From: Selaginella tamariscina
Taxonomy: Eukaryota > Streptophyta > Lycopodiopsida > Selaginellales > Selaginellaceae
Reading direction: 5' to 3'
NCBI GenBank assembly: GCA_003024785.1
Contig: PUQB01000099.1
Location: 1-64,000, forward strand
Length of the DNA stretch: 64,000 nucleotides
Translations under genes and position numbers: made by a program
Notes under the pieces: generated by a model
Seen by the model: the letters and a program-made list of their open reading frames with translations, nothing else
What the model was told of the DNA's origin: nothing
Databases searched by the model: none
In this document: piece by piece, positions 21,616 to 34,259 of the stretch
How the letters are laid out: every line of letters starts with the position of its first letter
Numbering within the stretch: position 1 is the first letter of the stretch

Positions 21616-24534
21616 CATTTAAAAGGATATTATTTAAGATATAGTGAAATCAAAACTTTACACAATAAACAAGAATCAATAGAATTTGCTATTAACAAAA
21701 TAATATTTAATATGTTAAATGAATTAAAACCACTAGCTAATAATAAAATGTATGTTTGTTAAAGAAGTATTACTAACCAAAACTACTCGAGCTCAGAGTA
21801 ATATTATTTAGTATTACTTGTAGCTTAAGTAATATTGATAAGTATTACTACTCAAGCTCGAGTAGTGTTAAATAATACTAATTGAGCTTGAATACTAAAT
21901 AATATTACTTAAGCTGGAGTAGTTCAAAACAATATTATTTAAGTATAACTAGTATTATTTAGTACTACTTGAGCTTGAGTGGTGTTATATAATATCATAA
22001 TTCAAGCACAAGTGGTATATCTTAAAATGAATTTTTCAACATTATATATCTTTGTCAACATTTAAAATATGATATTTTTTTTTTTAAGGATTTCAATTAT
22101 ATATCAACTAATTAATTCAACAATTAAAAAGTGTGTTATAATTAAAATGTCAATAAAAGGACTTGGAAGTGGGATATATTTAATAAGAAGAATGCAATTA
22201 TGAGAAGAATTGGAGAAAGTTTGGGTTTATTTCTATTTCACGCACATGATAAAGAATTAAACAATGATGAATGCTCATATTTATAATTTAAGGTTTATAT
22301 ATTATTATACTTTATACAAATATTTAATATAGAATTAAAATTTAAATTAAGAATCATTATCACCATAGTTATTTACAAATTCAAAGTTGAAAATGTTGTT
22401 GCATAGTCATTGTTCTAGATTAAACTGAACAACATAATGAAAAAAGAGCTTCATTTCACACATACGATTTACATATTCATGGAAGATAAGGCTCATGTAA
22501 ATTGTAATGCAATGTATACACATAATTAAATATAAGAAAGAAAGTGATTGAAAATACCTAAGCTTGTGTTATGATGGCATACAAGAGCTTTCAAATGGAG
22601 AAACTTTATATACAAGATAAAAAATAATTTCTTATTTAAACACAATATTTGCTAACGCTTCTTTAATTTATATAAGAGAAAATGTTCATAGAAACTACTC
22701 ATATCTCAAAAAAAAATCATGCAAAATGAAACATAACATTTGATTTACTGCAAGAGGTTATAAGTCCCATGCTAACTTATATGATGTTTATTGTAATGAT
22801 CTTATAAAGGTGCTTTTCCAAAGCACTCGCTTAAGAATTTTCAAAATGATAAGTTAATGCAACAAAGATTAATAATCATTAACTTAATATTTAAAAGATG
22901 TAGTACAATTCAAAGAGGAGATAAGCATATGATTTTTGTATTAATCAAGAAGTTTTTAAACATGAGTTTGTTATAAAGATGGACAAAATATACAATAATA
23001 AATATATAATGTACAAGAAGAAATAAGCCTATAAAACATCTTAAATCAGATCCCAAAACATACACCGTTTAAAATATGTGAATATGAATGTTCCTATTTG
23101 CAACTTCAGTTTTAAATGTAACATTAACTTTGGAGAAAGTTCAATTAGTATATGCAATTTGGTTTTGAAAAAAATACTCCCAATAAGTGAGTAATTATAA
23201 GTTTCAAAACAATCATAGTTACTTGCATAGTATATTTAATAGAGGGTAGAGATTTTGCAGGTGTAAAATAGATACTTACATTTGTTCAATAATGTTTCTA
23301 ATAAAGCACAATTATAGTTTTGTGGAAATGAAATCACACATTTTTAGACACTTAAAAAATCCATTAGCAACATTTCAAAGGTACCAATGAAGTTATTAAT
23401 TACAATAAGTACCAACTTAATTAATAAAGAGATTATGTAACTTGAATATGAAGGTTTTATTATAAAAAAAAAAACTACTATAAAGGAATTTAATAGTTCA
23501 TAACCAACTTTTATAAGAAGGCCTAAAGAATAAATGCAGATAAAGTTCATCGTTTTAATCAAAATGTGATAGGAAGGTAATTCAACAACAAAATGATATA
23601 TAGTTAAGAAACACATAAACTAAGTGTATAAGTTGTTTTATGCATTGATGGAGTGTTTTCAACCATAAGCACCTTAGATTTATTTTCATTAAACAATATA
23701 AATTGAATACCATTATTTAAGTAACAAATAAATATTAATTTTGTATAAAATAACTTTAAACCTTTTCTTTTAAACAACATACTTTCTTTTAATTCATGTC
23801 CTTTTAAATAAAATATACCAGACATTCTTTGTATTAAAAGGGATTATGCTAGCTTAAGTGTTCAGTTACAAAGTTGTGTCACATGCGATTATTTAAACTT
23901 TTTATATGAATGTATACATATGTACTTGTATATTTATAATATTTAAAAACTCGGTAAAGCTTCTCTATTTGAAGTTTTAAATAGTGGGCATGTATATTTA
24001 TTTAATTTAATATAATTTTTTATTTAAATTCTTAATATGAATCATTGTAGTATATATGTTTATAATATCTTTAAAACTAAATAAAACCTTCAATATTTGA
24101 AGCTATATAATTCTATTTAGAAAATAATAATAATTAATAATAACTACTTTTAGAGTATGAAATATAAATTAATTTATTTACACACATACACACACACACA
24201 CACATACTTCAAATTACATAAGCTTTTAAGAGGCTTATTATTATAATAAATAATTTTCTAGCTATTATATTTTGAAATTAAGAAAAATTAATATATACCC
24301 TAAAATTTATCATATTTATATATATTCCTAAAAATTTATATTTGCAAAATACCCCAGTGTAAGGTACATTGATTATATTTTAATGTTAAAAATAAAAATT
24401 ATATATAAAAATTCATAACAATTACACAATATGTAGATAAAAATAAAATGAAGTTATTAAGTGTTAAATGTCAAAAATTATCATAATACCAAATGTTAAG
24501 AAATTAAATATTTTTAAAAATAATTACTACATAT

Positions 24535-24584
<50 letters not shown>

Positions 24585-24900
24585 TTACATTTTAAACTTA
24601 AATATAATTTGTATTGATTTTTTTAAAAGTATATTTGATTTTAAAATACATGAAATTTCAAGGGTATATATTAAATCTTAAACTGATAAAATTATTTATT
24701 GCCTATATAAAACATAATATTTCTTAGATCTTATACTATTTCATCTTAATTTAATTTAAATATGATCTTAACATAATATTTATAACTCCAACATATATAT
24801 TATTATACTTATACATATATAATATGATATAAGTAAAAAGAAAAAAACAAATATAAAACATAAAATACACTATTGTATAATACAATCAAAACACCTAACT
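21616..24900 (+). mobile_element. AT-rich unit, copy A (second half)
   Basis: Resumes the unit broken at 9800: TTTAAGATATAGTGAAATCA here equals TTCAAGATATGGTGAAATCA in copy B (26958) and its complement in copy C (~61000). Non-coding. Contains the ACTACTTGAGCTC repeat cluster (21770-22020), short ORFs without family resemblance, and (TA)n at 24535-24580. Ends at the fused fragment of the 22-exon gene. Confidence 0.7.
21770..22020. repeat. ACTACTCAAGCTC / inverted repeat cluster
   Basis: A run of ~20-base near-palindromic pieces, ACTACTCAAGCTCGAGTAGT and variants, joined by AATATTATTTAGT. Homologous clusters lie at 27090-27320 and, inverted, 60660-60890. Adjacent pieces alternate in orientation, so single strands could fold into serial hairpins. 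Confidence 0.7.
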
Positions 24901-24904
24901 AAAC

Positions 24905-25514
24905 TACACAGAATTCAGCTTGATAATGGTTTTCATCTCCTCTCTCTTTGGCTCTCATGTTAACCCCCCTGAACATAAAGAAAATATATATTTTTTTACA
25001 TGCACAACTCACTACACACACACGCGCACACACACCACACACCACGAGGTATGTATCATGCATACAACATTGCATGTACGTACATGCCAGTGTTACGTTC
25101 GTCACTCTGGTGGCTTGATTGATCATCCTCATCAGCAGAGATGCAAACTGGTAAAAGAACATAGACAAAATAGCAAAAATTGTTTAATTAATCGTGCAAA
25201 ACAAAAATAACAATCATTAATATGTACTAATATAACATGGTTGTGATCTATATTCTTATATAATCGCATTTAAGTATACGATTAAATATATCACGTACCT
25301 TCAACTTGTTCTACCTCCGTTTGTTCAGGTTGACCTCCTTTTTGCGAGTAAAAGGTTAGAAGCTGAATTCTAATTCTAATATACATAAATTATCATTAAA
25401 AATTAATATAGAACATTATGTACCTTTTATGTCCTCAGCCTGTTTATCTCTCATTTTCTTGCTCATAACTTGACAAAGAGTTATCTGTAAACAGAATGCT
25501 ATAATATCTCGTTT

Positions 25515-25566
<52 letters not shown>

Positions 25567-25845
25567 TGAATGTATGCATCTATACAAGTACTAAACATAC
25601 CTTCAACCTTGGAAGCTCCCCTACTTATTTCTTCTTCAATTTGCTCAGCTGTATCTGCTTCCTGCAAATTATGACAAATAACTTTGACATATTATATACA
25701 TGCTATAATATATCTATAGTTGATTAGTGCGTGTCATATCTCCTGTTTACATATTACAAAACTATATGAATTTCATAATAACTTACCATCTCAAGCCTCG
25801 CAGAAAATAAGTCTCTGGTAACATCTGCCAGCTCATCTATTTTTT
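24905..25845 (-). pseudogene. 3' fragment of the 22-exon acidic-protein gene (copy in unit A)
   Basis: An inverted copy of about 57160-58241. Exons equivalent to 22, 21, 20, 19, 18 and most of 17 are present with their introns and most splice sites; for example the EADTAEQIEEEISRGASKVE exon at ~25600-25660 and the exon with QPEQTEVEQVE at ~25300-25345. The exon-19 copy has a small insertion causing a stop. Coding breaks off inside exon 17 at ~25845, exactly where unit B begins. Confidence 0.85.
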
Positions 25846-25849
25846 AATT

Positions 25850-26431
25850 TGTAATAAGGCAACTGGTTACTTAAATTTATATAAGCATGTGGTCAACTAT
25901 TAGAGACTATTGTTCGAGAGTTAAAAGGACATATTATCACAAGTATGGAATTACAACACCCTTTTTGGCCTAAAACAAAGTGACGAGAAGAGATTGAAAC
26001 AACATCAATGAGCGTAGACCACATAAAAGCTAGTAGTGATTTGGAAGTGACCCCACACTTTATTGGACAAAAAAACCAAAAACTTAAATTATACTTTGAT
26101 TACTGTAAGGATCTTCAAAAATTAATAATTATCCTCATTACTTTAGATGTGTCATATAACCTATTTGGATTGATCAAATTATCAATATTATTTGAAGTTA
26201 TTATAAAAACAATATGGTAAAGGTTGCATGGTTCAAATTACAAAATAGGCAACATAAAAAAAAAGTGAAAAGTATGATGCCTAAAGAAACATGGTCTCTT
26301 AATCATAAAGACCTAACATATTTTATAAATGTTAAATTCATTCGATATGGGTGAATGTTAAAAAGCATTAATAAGATTACAATTAACAAAATTATTAATT
26401 TTAAGAGAATGGATGTCTTCTAAAGCTTAAA
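25850..26431 (+). pseudogene. Transposase 3' fragment (unit B)
   Basis: Begins at AATAAGGCAACTGGTTAC, equivalent to position ~8745 in the transposase-like gene, and runs to its stop region with many substitutions and small deletions (ELQHPFWPKTK, then SSDLEVTPHFIGQKNQKLK readable). Copy C is cut at the same base. Confidence 0.8.
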
Positions 26432-28153
26432 ACAATTACAAAATATAATATATTTAATATTCATAATTATAATGAATTCTTTAATAATAGTACCAAATTG
26501 TTTCCTTAACTATATACATTTATAAAAAGATATGGAAGATTGCATATAGGATTTATATATATATATTATTATTAGTACAAATTATTAATTAATGTTATAT
26601 TTAAATATTAATATTTTAATAACAATATAAAATTTATATAATGTACCTCTCATGCTCTTTATAATTTATATTAGGCCCATACAATCTTAAATATAATATA
26701 TTATATAATTTAATACCTTCTACTTTTATGTTATCAATTTTTATCTACCAATGTTATAATTTATTAAAGGGTCAATTACAAAAATAGAATGTTCTAAAGA
26801 ATATTACGTTTGTAAACATATATTCTAAAGAATATTCTTTCTTTAAATTTAAAGAATATATCTTTAATATTAAATATTGCTAATTAAATTACTAAAATTG
26901 CTAATTATTAAGAAATGGGATTATAAACAATGCCCATTTTAGTTATAACATGCATTTATTCAAGATATGGTGAAATCAATTTTTTTACAATGGACAAAAA
27001 ACAACAAAATTTGATATTAATAAAAGAATTATTCAATATATTAAATAAATTAAAACCACTAGCTAATAATAAAATGTATATTTGTTAGAGAAGTATTGTT
27101 AATCAATACTACTCAAGCTCAAGTAATATTGCTTGGTACTACTCGCAGCTTAAGTAATATTGATAAGTATTACTACTTAAGGTTAAGTAGTACTAAATAA
27201 TATTACTTGAGCTTGAGTGCTAAATAATATTACTCAAGTAGTGCTAAGCAATACTATTTGAGCATAAGTAGTATTATTTGGTACTACTTGGAGCTCAAGT
27301 GATGCTATATAATACTAGTAATATTAAAAAACACATAAATTAATACAAGGCAAATTACATTTATACCTTTAAAATTTACATATTTACATATATACCCTTA
27401 GAAGTTTTATATTACATATATACCCCTTTAAAAGTTGTAAATTTATATATACCCTTGAAAAACTTCAGTTATAATATTTTAACTTTTAAAATAATAATAT
27501 TAACTAAAAATATATTTTCAATTCATAATATAAAACAAATGAAATACTTGAAGTTTATTAAGTATTAAATGTCAAAAAATTGTGAATATTTTCATTTGTG
27601 ACTTTAGTCTCAAATGTAACATTAACTTTGCAGAAAGTTCAACTAATATATATAATATTCACGAGACAAAGTGAGTAATTGTAAAGTTTTAGAACAATTA
27701 CATGTTACTTAGATAGCATATTTAATACAGGAGAGAGAGTTTTGCAAACATAGGATAAGGTATTTCAGTGTGACACTGTGTTACGGGATTACATTTATTG
27801 AACAATGTTCTTAATAAAGCATGACTATAGTTTTGTGGAAACAAGATTACACATTATTAAACAAGTATAAAATACACACACTCACACACATATAATTCAA
27901 ATTACATAAAGCTTTGAAGAGCTTATAAGTATAATAAATAATTTTCTAGCTATTATAATTTAAAATTAAGAAAAATTTATATATACTCTTAAAATTTATC
28001 ATATTTACATATATTCCTGGTTTACAATTATATTTTAATGCTTAAAATTTATTTTATAATATAATAAGTTAATAAACAATATTTGAATAAAATAAAATGA
28101 ATCATCAAGTGTTCAAGAAGAAATTACATATTTTTAAAAGTAATTTTACTATG

Positions 28154-28210
<57 letters not shown>

Positions 28211-28395
28211 ATTGATTAAAAATATATATATATTTGGTTTTAACGCATGAAATTTCAGGGTATATATTAAATTTTTCTTTAAACTGTTAAAATTATTTAA
28301 TTCCTTATATAAAACATTATACTTCAGACTGCCTCTTATACTATTTCATGTTAATTTAATTTAAATATGATCTTAACATAATATTTATTATAATT

Positions 28396-28430
<35 letters not shown>

Positions 28431-28530
28431 ACTTATCATATATAAATAATGAGCTAAGTAAAAAGAAAAAGAACAATATAAAACATAAAATACACAATAT
28501 TGTTAATAATACAATCAAAACACCTAACTA
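26432..28530 (+). mobile_element. AT-rich unit, copy B
   Basis: Collinear with copy A and inverted copy C. It lacks ~1.1 kb present in C (about 59250-60390), at a point near 27575. Contains the inverted-repeat cluster (27090-27320), successive TATACCCTTTAAAAGTT-type short repeats (27360-27460) and (TA)n at 28155-28205 and 28398-28425. Confidence 0.75.
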
Positions 28531-28534
28531 AACT

Positions 28535-28711
28535 ACACAGAAATCCAGCTTGATAATGGTTTCATCTCCTCTCTTTGGCTCCCATGTTAACCCCCCTAAA
28601 CATAAAGAAAATATATTTTTTAGTGTATGTATAAATACAAATCATATATAAAGGTGCACATAAGTATGGTCATGTGTTTTTACTTGCAAATTTACATGCA
28701 CAACTCAAAAA
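28535..28711 (-). pseudogene. Last exon fragment of the 22-exon gene (unit B)
   Basis: Inverted copy of ~58065-58241: the final exon (LTWEPKREEMKP-type reading on the minus strand), its acceptor and part of the preceding intron. It then switches without a gap to PUF-gene sequence. Confidence 0.8.
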
Positions 28712-29490
28712 CGAGCTCCGTGTTGTATGTACTGGAAATCTCGCTAAACATGCATGGGTACGTGTGTGTGTGTGTGTGTGTGTGTGAACTGTCTACACGT
28801 GATTGTCAAATGTTTCAATTGTCACACGTTTTTGTATCTGTACCTATAGTCAAGGATGCATAATGTGATGACATTCAACTGTGTATTATTACCAACATAA
28901 ATAATGTAGTGTGTCTTAATATAGAAAGCTGAGTAAGTACACGATCTTGTATAATCAAAATGTATAATAAACCTTAACAAAGCTAATTCATAAATAACCA
29001 TTAGTTCGTTCAATTTTTTAATGTTCTTTTCTGTAGAACTCGGGCTGTACAGAAACTTATCGAAACTTTGAAGTCGCCGGAGCAAGTCTGTATAATTACT
29101 AATGCTCTCAGTGTGGGGATAGTAACTCTGATTAAAGACCTTAATGGGAACCATGTTGTTCAGCGGTGCTTGCAACGCCTGAACAGCGAAGATAATCAGG
29201 TAGGCATATATATATATATTAAGAGAGAGAGAGATAACGTGCATGTTTGTGTAAGTGATCTACATTCTTGTGTTTATTAAAATAACAACAGTTGTAAGAC
29301 AACTAGTTTGGAATCTGCGTGCTTTCGTCGATGCATAATTTGCGAGTATAACGAGGAATGTTATAGATCATTTGCATATACCGTTACACGTTTTTATTTT
29401 TTCGACCTATGATGATTTATTCATCTGTTTAACGAATTCTTTAAATAATACATATGCAGAACCATTTGGTTTAGTCTAACACCTCGTTAA
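28712..29490 (+). pseudogene. PUF gene fragment (one full exon and flanks)
   Basis: Inverted copy of about 47285-48100 of the PUF gene. It includes the tail of one exon with a small rearrangement, an intron with (TG)n, and one whole exon at 29037-29199 (TRAVQKLIETLKSPEQVCII, then DLNGNHVVQRCLQRLNSEDN) with intact acceptor CTGTAG and donor CAG|GTAGGC, followed by ~290 bases of the next intron. The exon reads without stops. No promoter or downstream exon is present. Confidence 0.9.
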
Positions 29491-32010
29491 GCTAGTTTCT
29501 TAAAACTTACAATTAGTGTTAATGATTAGGTTTAGCTTTTCTTAACATACTTTAGGCATGTAAAAAACCTATTACCAACAACTTGAATCAATCTCCATTA
29601 TTGATATATTGATTTTTCTCTTTAACTCTTCACTCCTATGGAAATCCATTTTTTTAAATGTTTTATCTTAAACATATTCCCTAAATACCTTTACCAATTG
29701 TACCATTATTAGTCAAGCTTGAGAATGAACCAATGTACAAAATTACTGTTAATTTGAATTTTCAACTTTTGTATAATAATAAATTATATTAATTACTCTT
29801 TAAATGACTACTTTTAAAAGAACCCATAGAGAATTTTATTTATGTTCAAGGGACATATTGTGTCATATAGTGTTACTATATAGCTATTAGAAAGAGATGA
29901 TGTCATTAATTAATATAATACTCTAAAATATGCTTTAAGAATATTTTAATGATATAACAAATTATACCATAATAGCAAATTAACAATCCCTATATAAGAT
30001 ATGTACCGGGTACCGAGCCAAATTCTAGGTCCCACCATGTACCATGGCCATTAAGTACACATCTGGACGCCTTAGTGGGGTGTAGGAAATCAATCGGAAT
30101 CGGCCGGGTGTAGCCCTAGTAATTTATTAGCCATTAGATGTTAGGTTAACCTAGACAATTCAGATTAAATCTCTATGGATATTGTAATTAAAATGGGTAT
30201 GATTTAGAAAAATGGGAAAAAAAATAAATATTAATTAATACTTAAGTTTTAATTCTTAATTAATTATTTAATAAATATATATTGAAATTTTTTAAACATA
30301 TTTATTCTAAAGAATATTTCTTTAATATTAAAAAATATTAATTAAATATTTAAAATTGTTAATATTATTAAAAAATGAGACTATATACATACCAATTTTA
30401 ATTATAATGTGCATCTTATTTTAACACTTAAACTGTTATTGTTAGATGATATTAAATTGGAGGTTTAGATTTTAATTTGAATAAAAACTGTTTAATCGAT
30501 TCCAAAGAGGAGCTTTATTTCTATTATAAATTTAACTCCCTTGCCACAACACCAATTTCAAGATTTTAAATTTTATGATGTATAATTTAATACTAAAATT
30601 CTTATATTTAAATCATATTTATTTAATATAAATTTAGATTTGTGACTCACATATCATAAGCATGGTTTGAAGTTGTCTTACCATGCTAAAAATTATAAGA
30701 AACTTTTCCTTGCTCAACTTATTACTTTTAGTGTTTTCATTACAAAAATTTAAAAAATTACAATTGCAAAAATTAAGAAAATTATGATTCTTTTTTGACT
30801 CTTTAATTTTAATCTTATTAATTAAGTGACATTTGAGTTAACTTCACATGTCATTTTTAATAAAAGAAAATATTTCATTAACTGACACTCATGTTAAAGG
30901 GTGCCTTCAACACAGCATTAAACAATTTTATAAATAAAGAATATCCACAGTCAATTATTAATCATGACATATTAGTGAAAACATCTCATGACCTATATCA
31001 TAATTTGACATATAAATTTATATTATGTAACATCTTAGAAAGAAAAATGTTAAACCAACTCTATAGTACCTCGATTTTGAATACCACTTTTAACACCAAT
31101 GTGAAAGTTAACTTGACCAGATTGTGTTAATGTGAGAGGTTTTTAAAAAGTACTAGAGAAAATATGTTAAGAATATTTTAAATAAAGAATATAGTAAAAT
31201 CATTTTAGGTTAAAGATTTTACATTTCAGTTCAACATCAAGTGTCATATTTAACTAATTTTCTAATCGAGCGTATCTTTATAAATAAGATATAATATTCT
31301 GATTTATTTTATTCTTAATCAGTCTTAATCACGGCCTCCATATACTCTTATACCCTTTGAATTTTCATTTATTTCAAAATGAAAGTTTAAATAATCAGCG
31401 TTTATAATTAATTTGTAATTTATGGCATTGGATTTTAAAACATAAATATTGCAAATTACTAATATTTACTTTATTATAAGATAGTTTATTTATTTTTTAA
31501 TTTCATACTGTAATAAATTATATATATAGTTAATTAATATAATTATAATTTTTGTGTCATCCTCAAGACCACATCAATGTTTGTATCATTTCAATTTTAT
31601 TTTATCAATAGGTAATGTGTGATTTTGGAGTGTCTATAGAGTGTAACAAAATCAACTATAAATTGGAGCTTCATATAACTCAAATAAAAAATCCCTAAGT
31701 TTTTGTTTCACACTGTTATTGTCATATTATTAGATTATTATAAATGCTGGCTGTGACATTGACATGCAAGTCTGTCAAAATAAATTAGACATAAGAAGAT
31801 TAAGTTCGTTTAAACAGAGCCCACACGAACGTTGATATTGGTACATATGTGTGTGCGTATAAATTCCGTATTTCCTAAACTTTTTTATTTTTTTTTCTTT
31901 TTGCAAATACACATCTGAAACACACGAACAGACTGGACAACGACACTGACGCTAGCTACATAGTCATATCTGAACTCTGTTCCCTCTCTTATTGCATGTT
32001 GGATGGATTG
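29491..32010. other. AT-rich intergenic, no gene seen
   Basis: A short GC-richer tract at 30000-30120 (GTACCGGGTACCGAGCC, GGAATCGGCCGGGTGTAGCC) stands out but I cannot place it. The frame at 30891-31130 has composition like random AT-rich DNA and no recognised motif. Confidence 0.5.
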
Positions 32011-32011
32011 T

Positions 32012-33207
32012 TCAGGCGTGCGTGAGATGGTCGTGAAGAGCTTTCATGATGGAACGATCGTTGGAATTGTCATATGGCACATCTGCCGACGACTCCCAGA
32101 GAATGATTCCGCCCAGCTTTTCTCTTTGATATACTTAGCCTTCTCCACAATGGACTGAACGTTGTCATAGGTGTCAACGCACTTGGCTGCCGAATCGTAA
32201 GCATAAGCTGCCTTGGCCTCGTCATCCCACATCTCAGTTGATCCACTCCAAGGCAGGGCCTTGTAATCCACAACTCCCTCCTCCCAGACTGTGGGGAGCC
32301 TCCACTTGCAGGCTTGCCAATGCCCGTGGTGTTTGCGAATCCGCGGGAGTAGAGTGCACCACCAATAAAGATCTTGGAAGCAGGAACCCCTTTGCCGAGA
32401 AAGAACTCGACCGCCTCTTCAGCAGACCATTTACCAGCTGAGCTATTGCGAAGGTTGGTGTGATGAGCTGTTGTTGTTCGCCCCAGTTACCGTCGTGGAA
32501 GTCGTAGGTCATGACATGCAGCTCGTCGAGCAGCTCAGCAGCCTTCTGGATGGGCCATGGTTCTTCTCAGGGGCGGCATTGCAGCACGAGGCAAGTGTGT
32601 AGCCGGGCAGTGCATCGCGTAGCTTCTTTAGCACGAGGATGAATTCTCTCCGTCATTGGGTGACACCGAGTTGCCAGGCTTGCCGTAGTTTACCCCGTTG
32701 TCGCTCACATACTCCCAGTCAATGCTGATGCCGTTGAAAATTGGAAAGTCGCTGAGAAACTTGGACAGGGATTGACGAAATTGGTGCGCCGCTCCTCGGT
32801 CGAGAATGCATCGGAAAAGTAGACGGAGTTACTCCAACCTCCTATCGAAATCATGAGATTGAACTTCTTGTTGGGCTTGCCTACCACTCCTTGGTCCTTG
32901 AGCAGCTTCTTGAACTGACCGAGATTGCCACGGTCTTCAGCAGGAGACTCGGGATACCACGAGTTGGGAGGATCGACACCATTGTCTGTGAACATATTAC
33001 CATCGGGTCCTCCAGTGGCATAAGAGTCCAAGATCTTTAAGTTGCCATCGGCTTGGACATCAAGAAATGCATAAGCTATGTCGACAAGATTGTCGATTGG
33101 AAGACTCTTGACAAAGTATTGCGGTCGTAGATAGACCACTCTACATGATAGTAGATGGCTCTGAAGCCAGTGGGAGTATCGAATATGGGCATGGGAGTGG
33201 GAGCCAT
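32012..33207 (-). CDS. GH18 chitinase, single exon, with frameshifts
   Basis: Glycoside hydrolase family 18 enzymes cleave chitin beta-1,4 links using a DxxDxDxE glutamate. ATG at 33207 (MAPTPMPIFDTPTGFRAIYY), stop at 32012-32014. Seen along the protein: LPIDNLVDIAYAFLDV, FNLMISIGGWSNS (the SxGG strand), FNGISIDWEY (32709-32738; last Asp and catalytic Glu kept, first two Asp positions are Asn and Ser), LHVMTYDFHDGNWG (matching the MxYDF strand), FIGGALYSRGF and GGIILWESSAD near the C-terminus. About 400 residues, no signal peptide obvious. At least six single-base losses, at about 33118, 32778, 32644, 32565, 32285 and 32120, plus one near 32470, break the frame; most sit in A or C runs. No intron. 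MTYDFH is commoner in microbial and animal GH18 than in plant class V enzymes, so transfer is possible but unproven. Confidence 0.85.
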
Positions 33208-33286
33208 TTAAAAGATAAGCTTAGAAATGAAGAAACAAGGACAGGAGAATGCAAATGCTTGGTGGTGAATGCTTGGGTTTGCCCGT

Positions 33287-33295
33287 ATTATATAC
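33287..33295 (-). promoter_or_regulatory. TATA box of the chitinase gene
   Basis: On the minus strand GGGTATATAATACGG lies ~80 bases before the ATG in otherwise GC-richer sequence, the expected layout for a TATA promoter with a short leader. Confidence 0.55.
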
Positions 33296-33299
33296 CCCT

Positions 33300-34018
33300 T
33301 CTCACTTAGCATGTGATACTGTCGAAATTGCAATGCCACCTAGGTTAAAGAAAGAATAATCGCCAGCAAATGTTGTACTTAATTTTGATTTTATAATCTA
33401 CCTGAGGACAATGCCGAGGGACCGTATCCAGTGTGACTCTTCACGGCTAGTTGCTTTCAAACACGTGGGTGAGTTCTGTGCTATAAAGGAAAGAACAAAT
33501 CCAAATCTAGATATTATTGATGTAGGAGTTTTGTAACCTAACGCGCATGCTCTTTGTTAAATATGTTTGGGTTCTGTGATTCGACTGTTATTTTGAGATT
33601 GAAAGGTTCTGTATTATTTTAAATAGTCATGTCACAAATTGGTGTAGTGCATTGAATGTGTTATTTCAATTATTTATGTGAAAAGCTACAATCTTTAATA
33701 CTGGCGACGAAACAATGTTTGCAGCATTTTGCACAGTGGTCTCAATGAGTCTTCCAAGTTCAAGTACGTAAATACGATCCTTTTTTAATATCCTCTTGCA
33801 TATTGAACAAAGATAAAACTGTACGGCATTTGCTATATCTTGCATGTATTTTAGTAATCGTGATAAATACAATGTACTAATACATATCTTAAACTTGATA
33901 ACAATACACTAAACAAAGCTTATCCAGAATTAGATTAGAAATTCGTTGAGCCAAGATGCATGCCATTTCAAGAATCGAGTGTAAGATCTTCTAATTTACA
34001 CTTTGTAGTGGAGACTGC
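33300..34018. other. Upstream of chitinase; no gene seen
   Basis: Likely holds the chitinase promoter. A CACGTG-type G-box (AAACACGTGGG) lies near 33460. No supported coding. Confidence 0.4.
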
Positions 34019-34252
34019 TCAAACACATGGGGGACATAGTTGGAGGGACACCAGCCCACTATCTGGCTTTTCTAAATAGAACTGTCTGCCTCGTTTCTCA
34101 GCAACCAAACCAAAGCCTATGCATGCCTTGAATGCAGCATGGAACAGTTTATTTTCCTGAACAAGTTCAACACCCCAGACATATTGCATGCTCCTATACA
34201 TGGCGATCAGAGCATTGTCAATGTAAATGTTTGTTTCGAAACTAGGCTTCAA
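34019..34252 (-). pseudogene. Possible pentatricopeptide-repeat protein fragment
   Basis: The minus-strand frame includes FETNIYIDNALIAMYRSM, similar to the NxxxGNALIxMYxxx pattern of plant PPR proteins, and a following KACIGFGLVAEKRGRQFYL that loosely matches the next repeat. No further repeats can be followed either side. It could be a relic or chance. Confidence 0.3.
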
Positions 34253-34259
34253 CTGCAGA

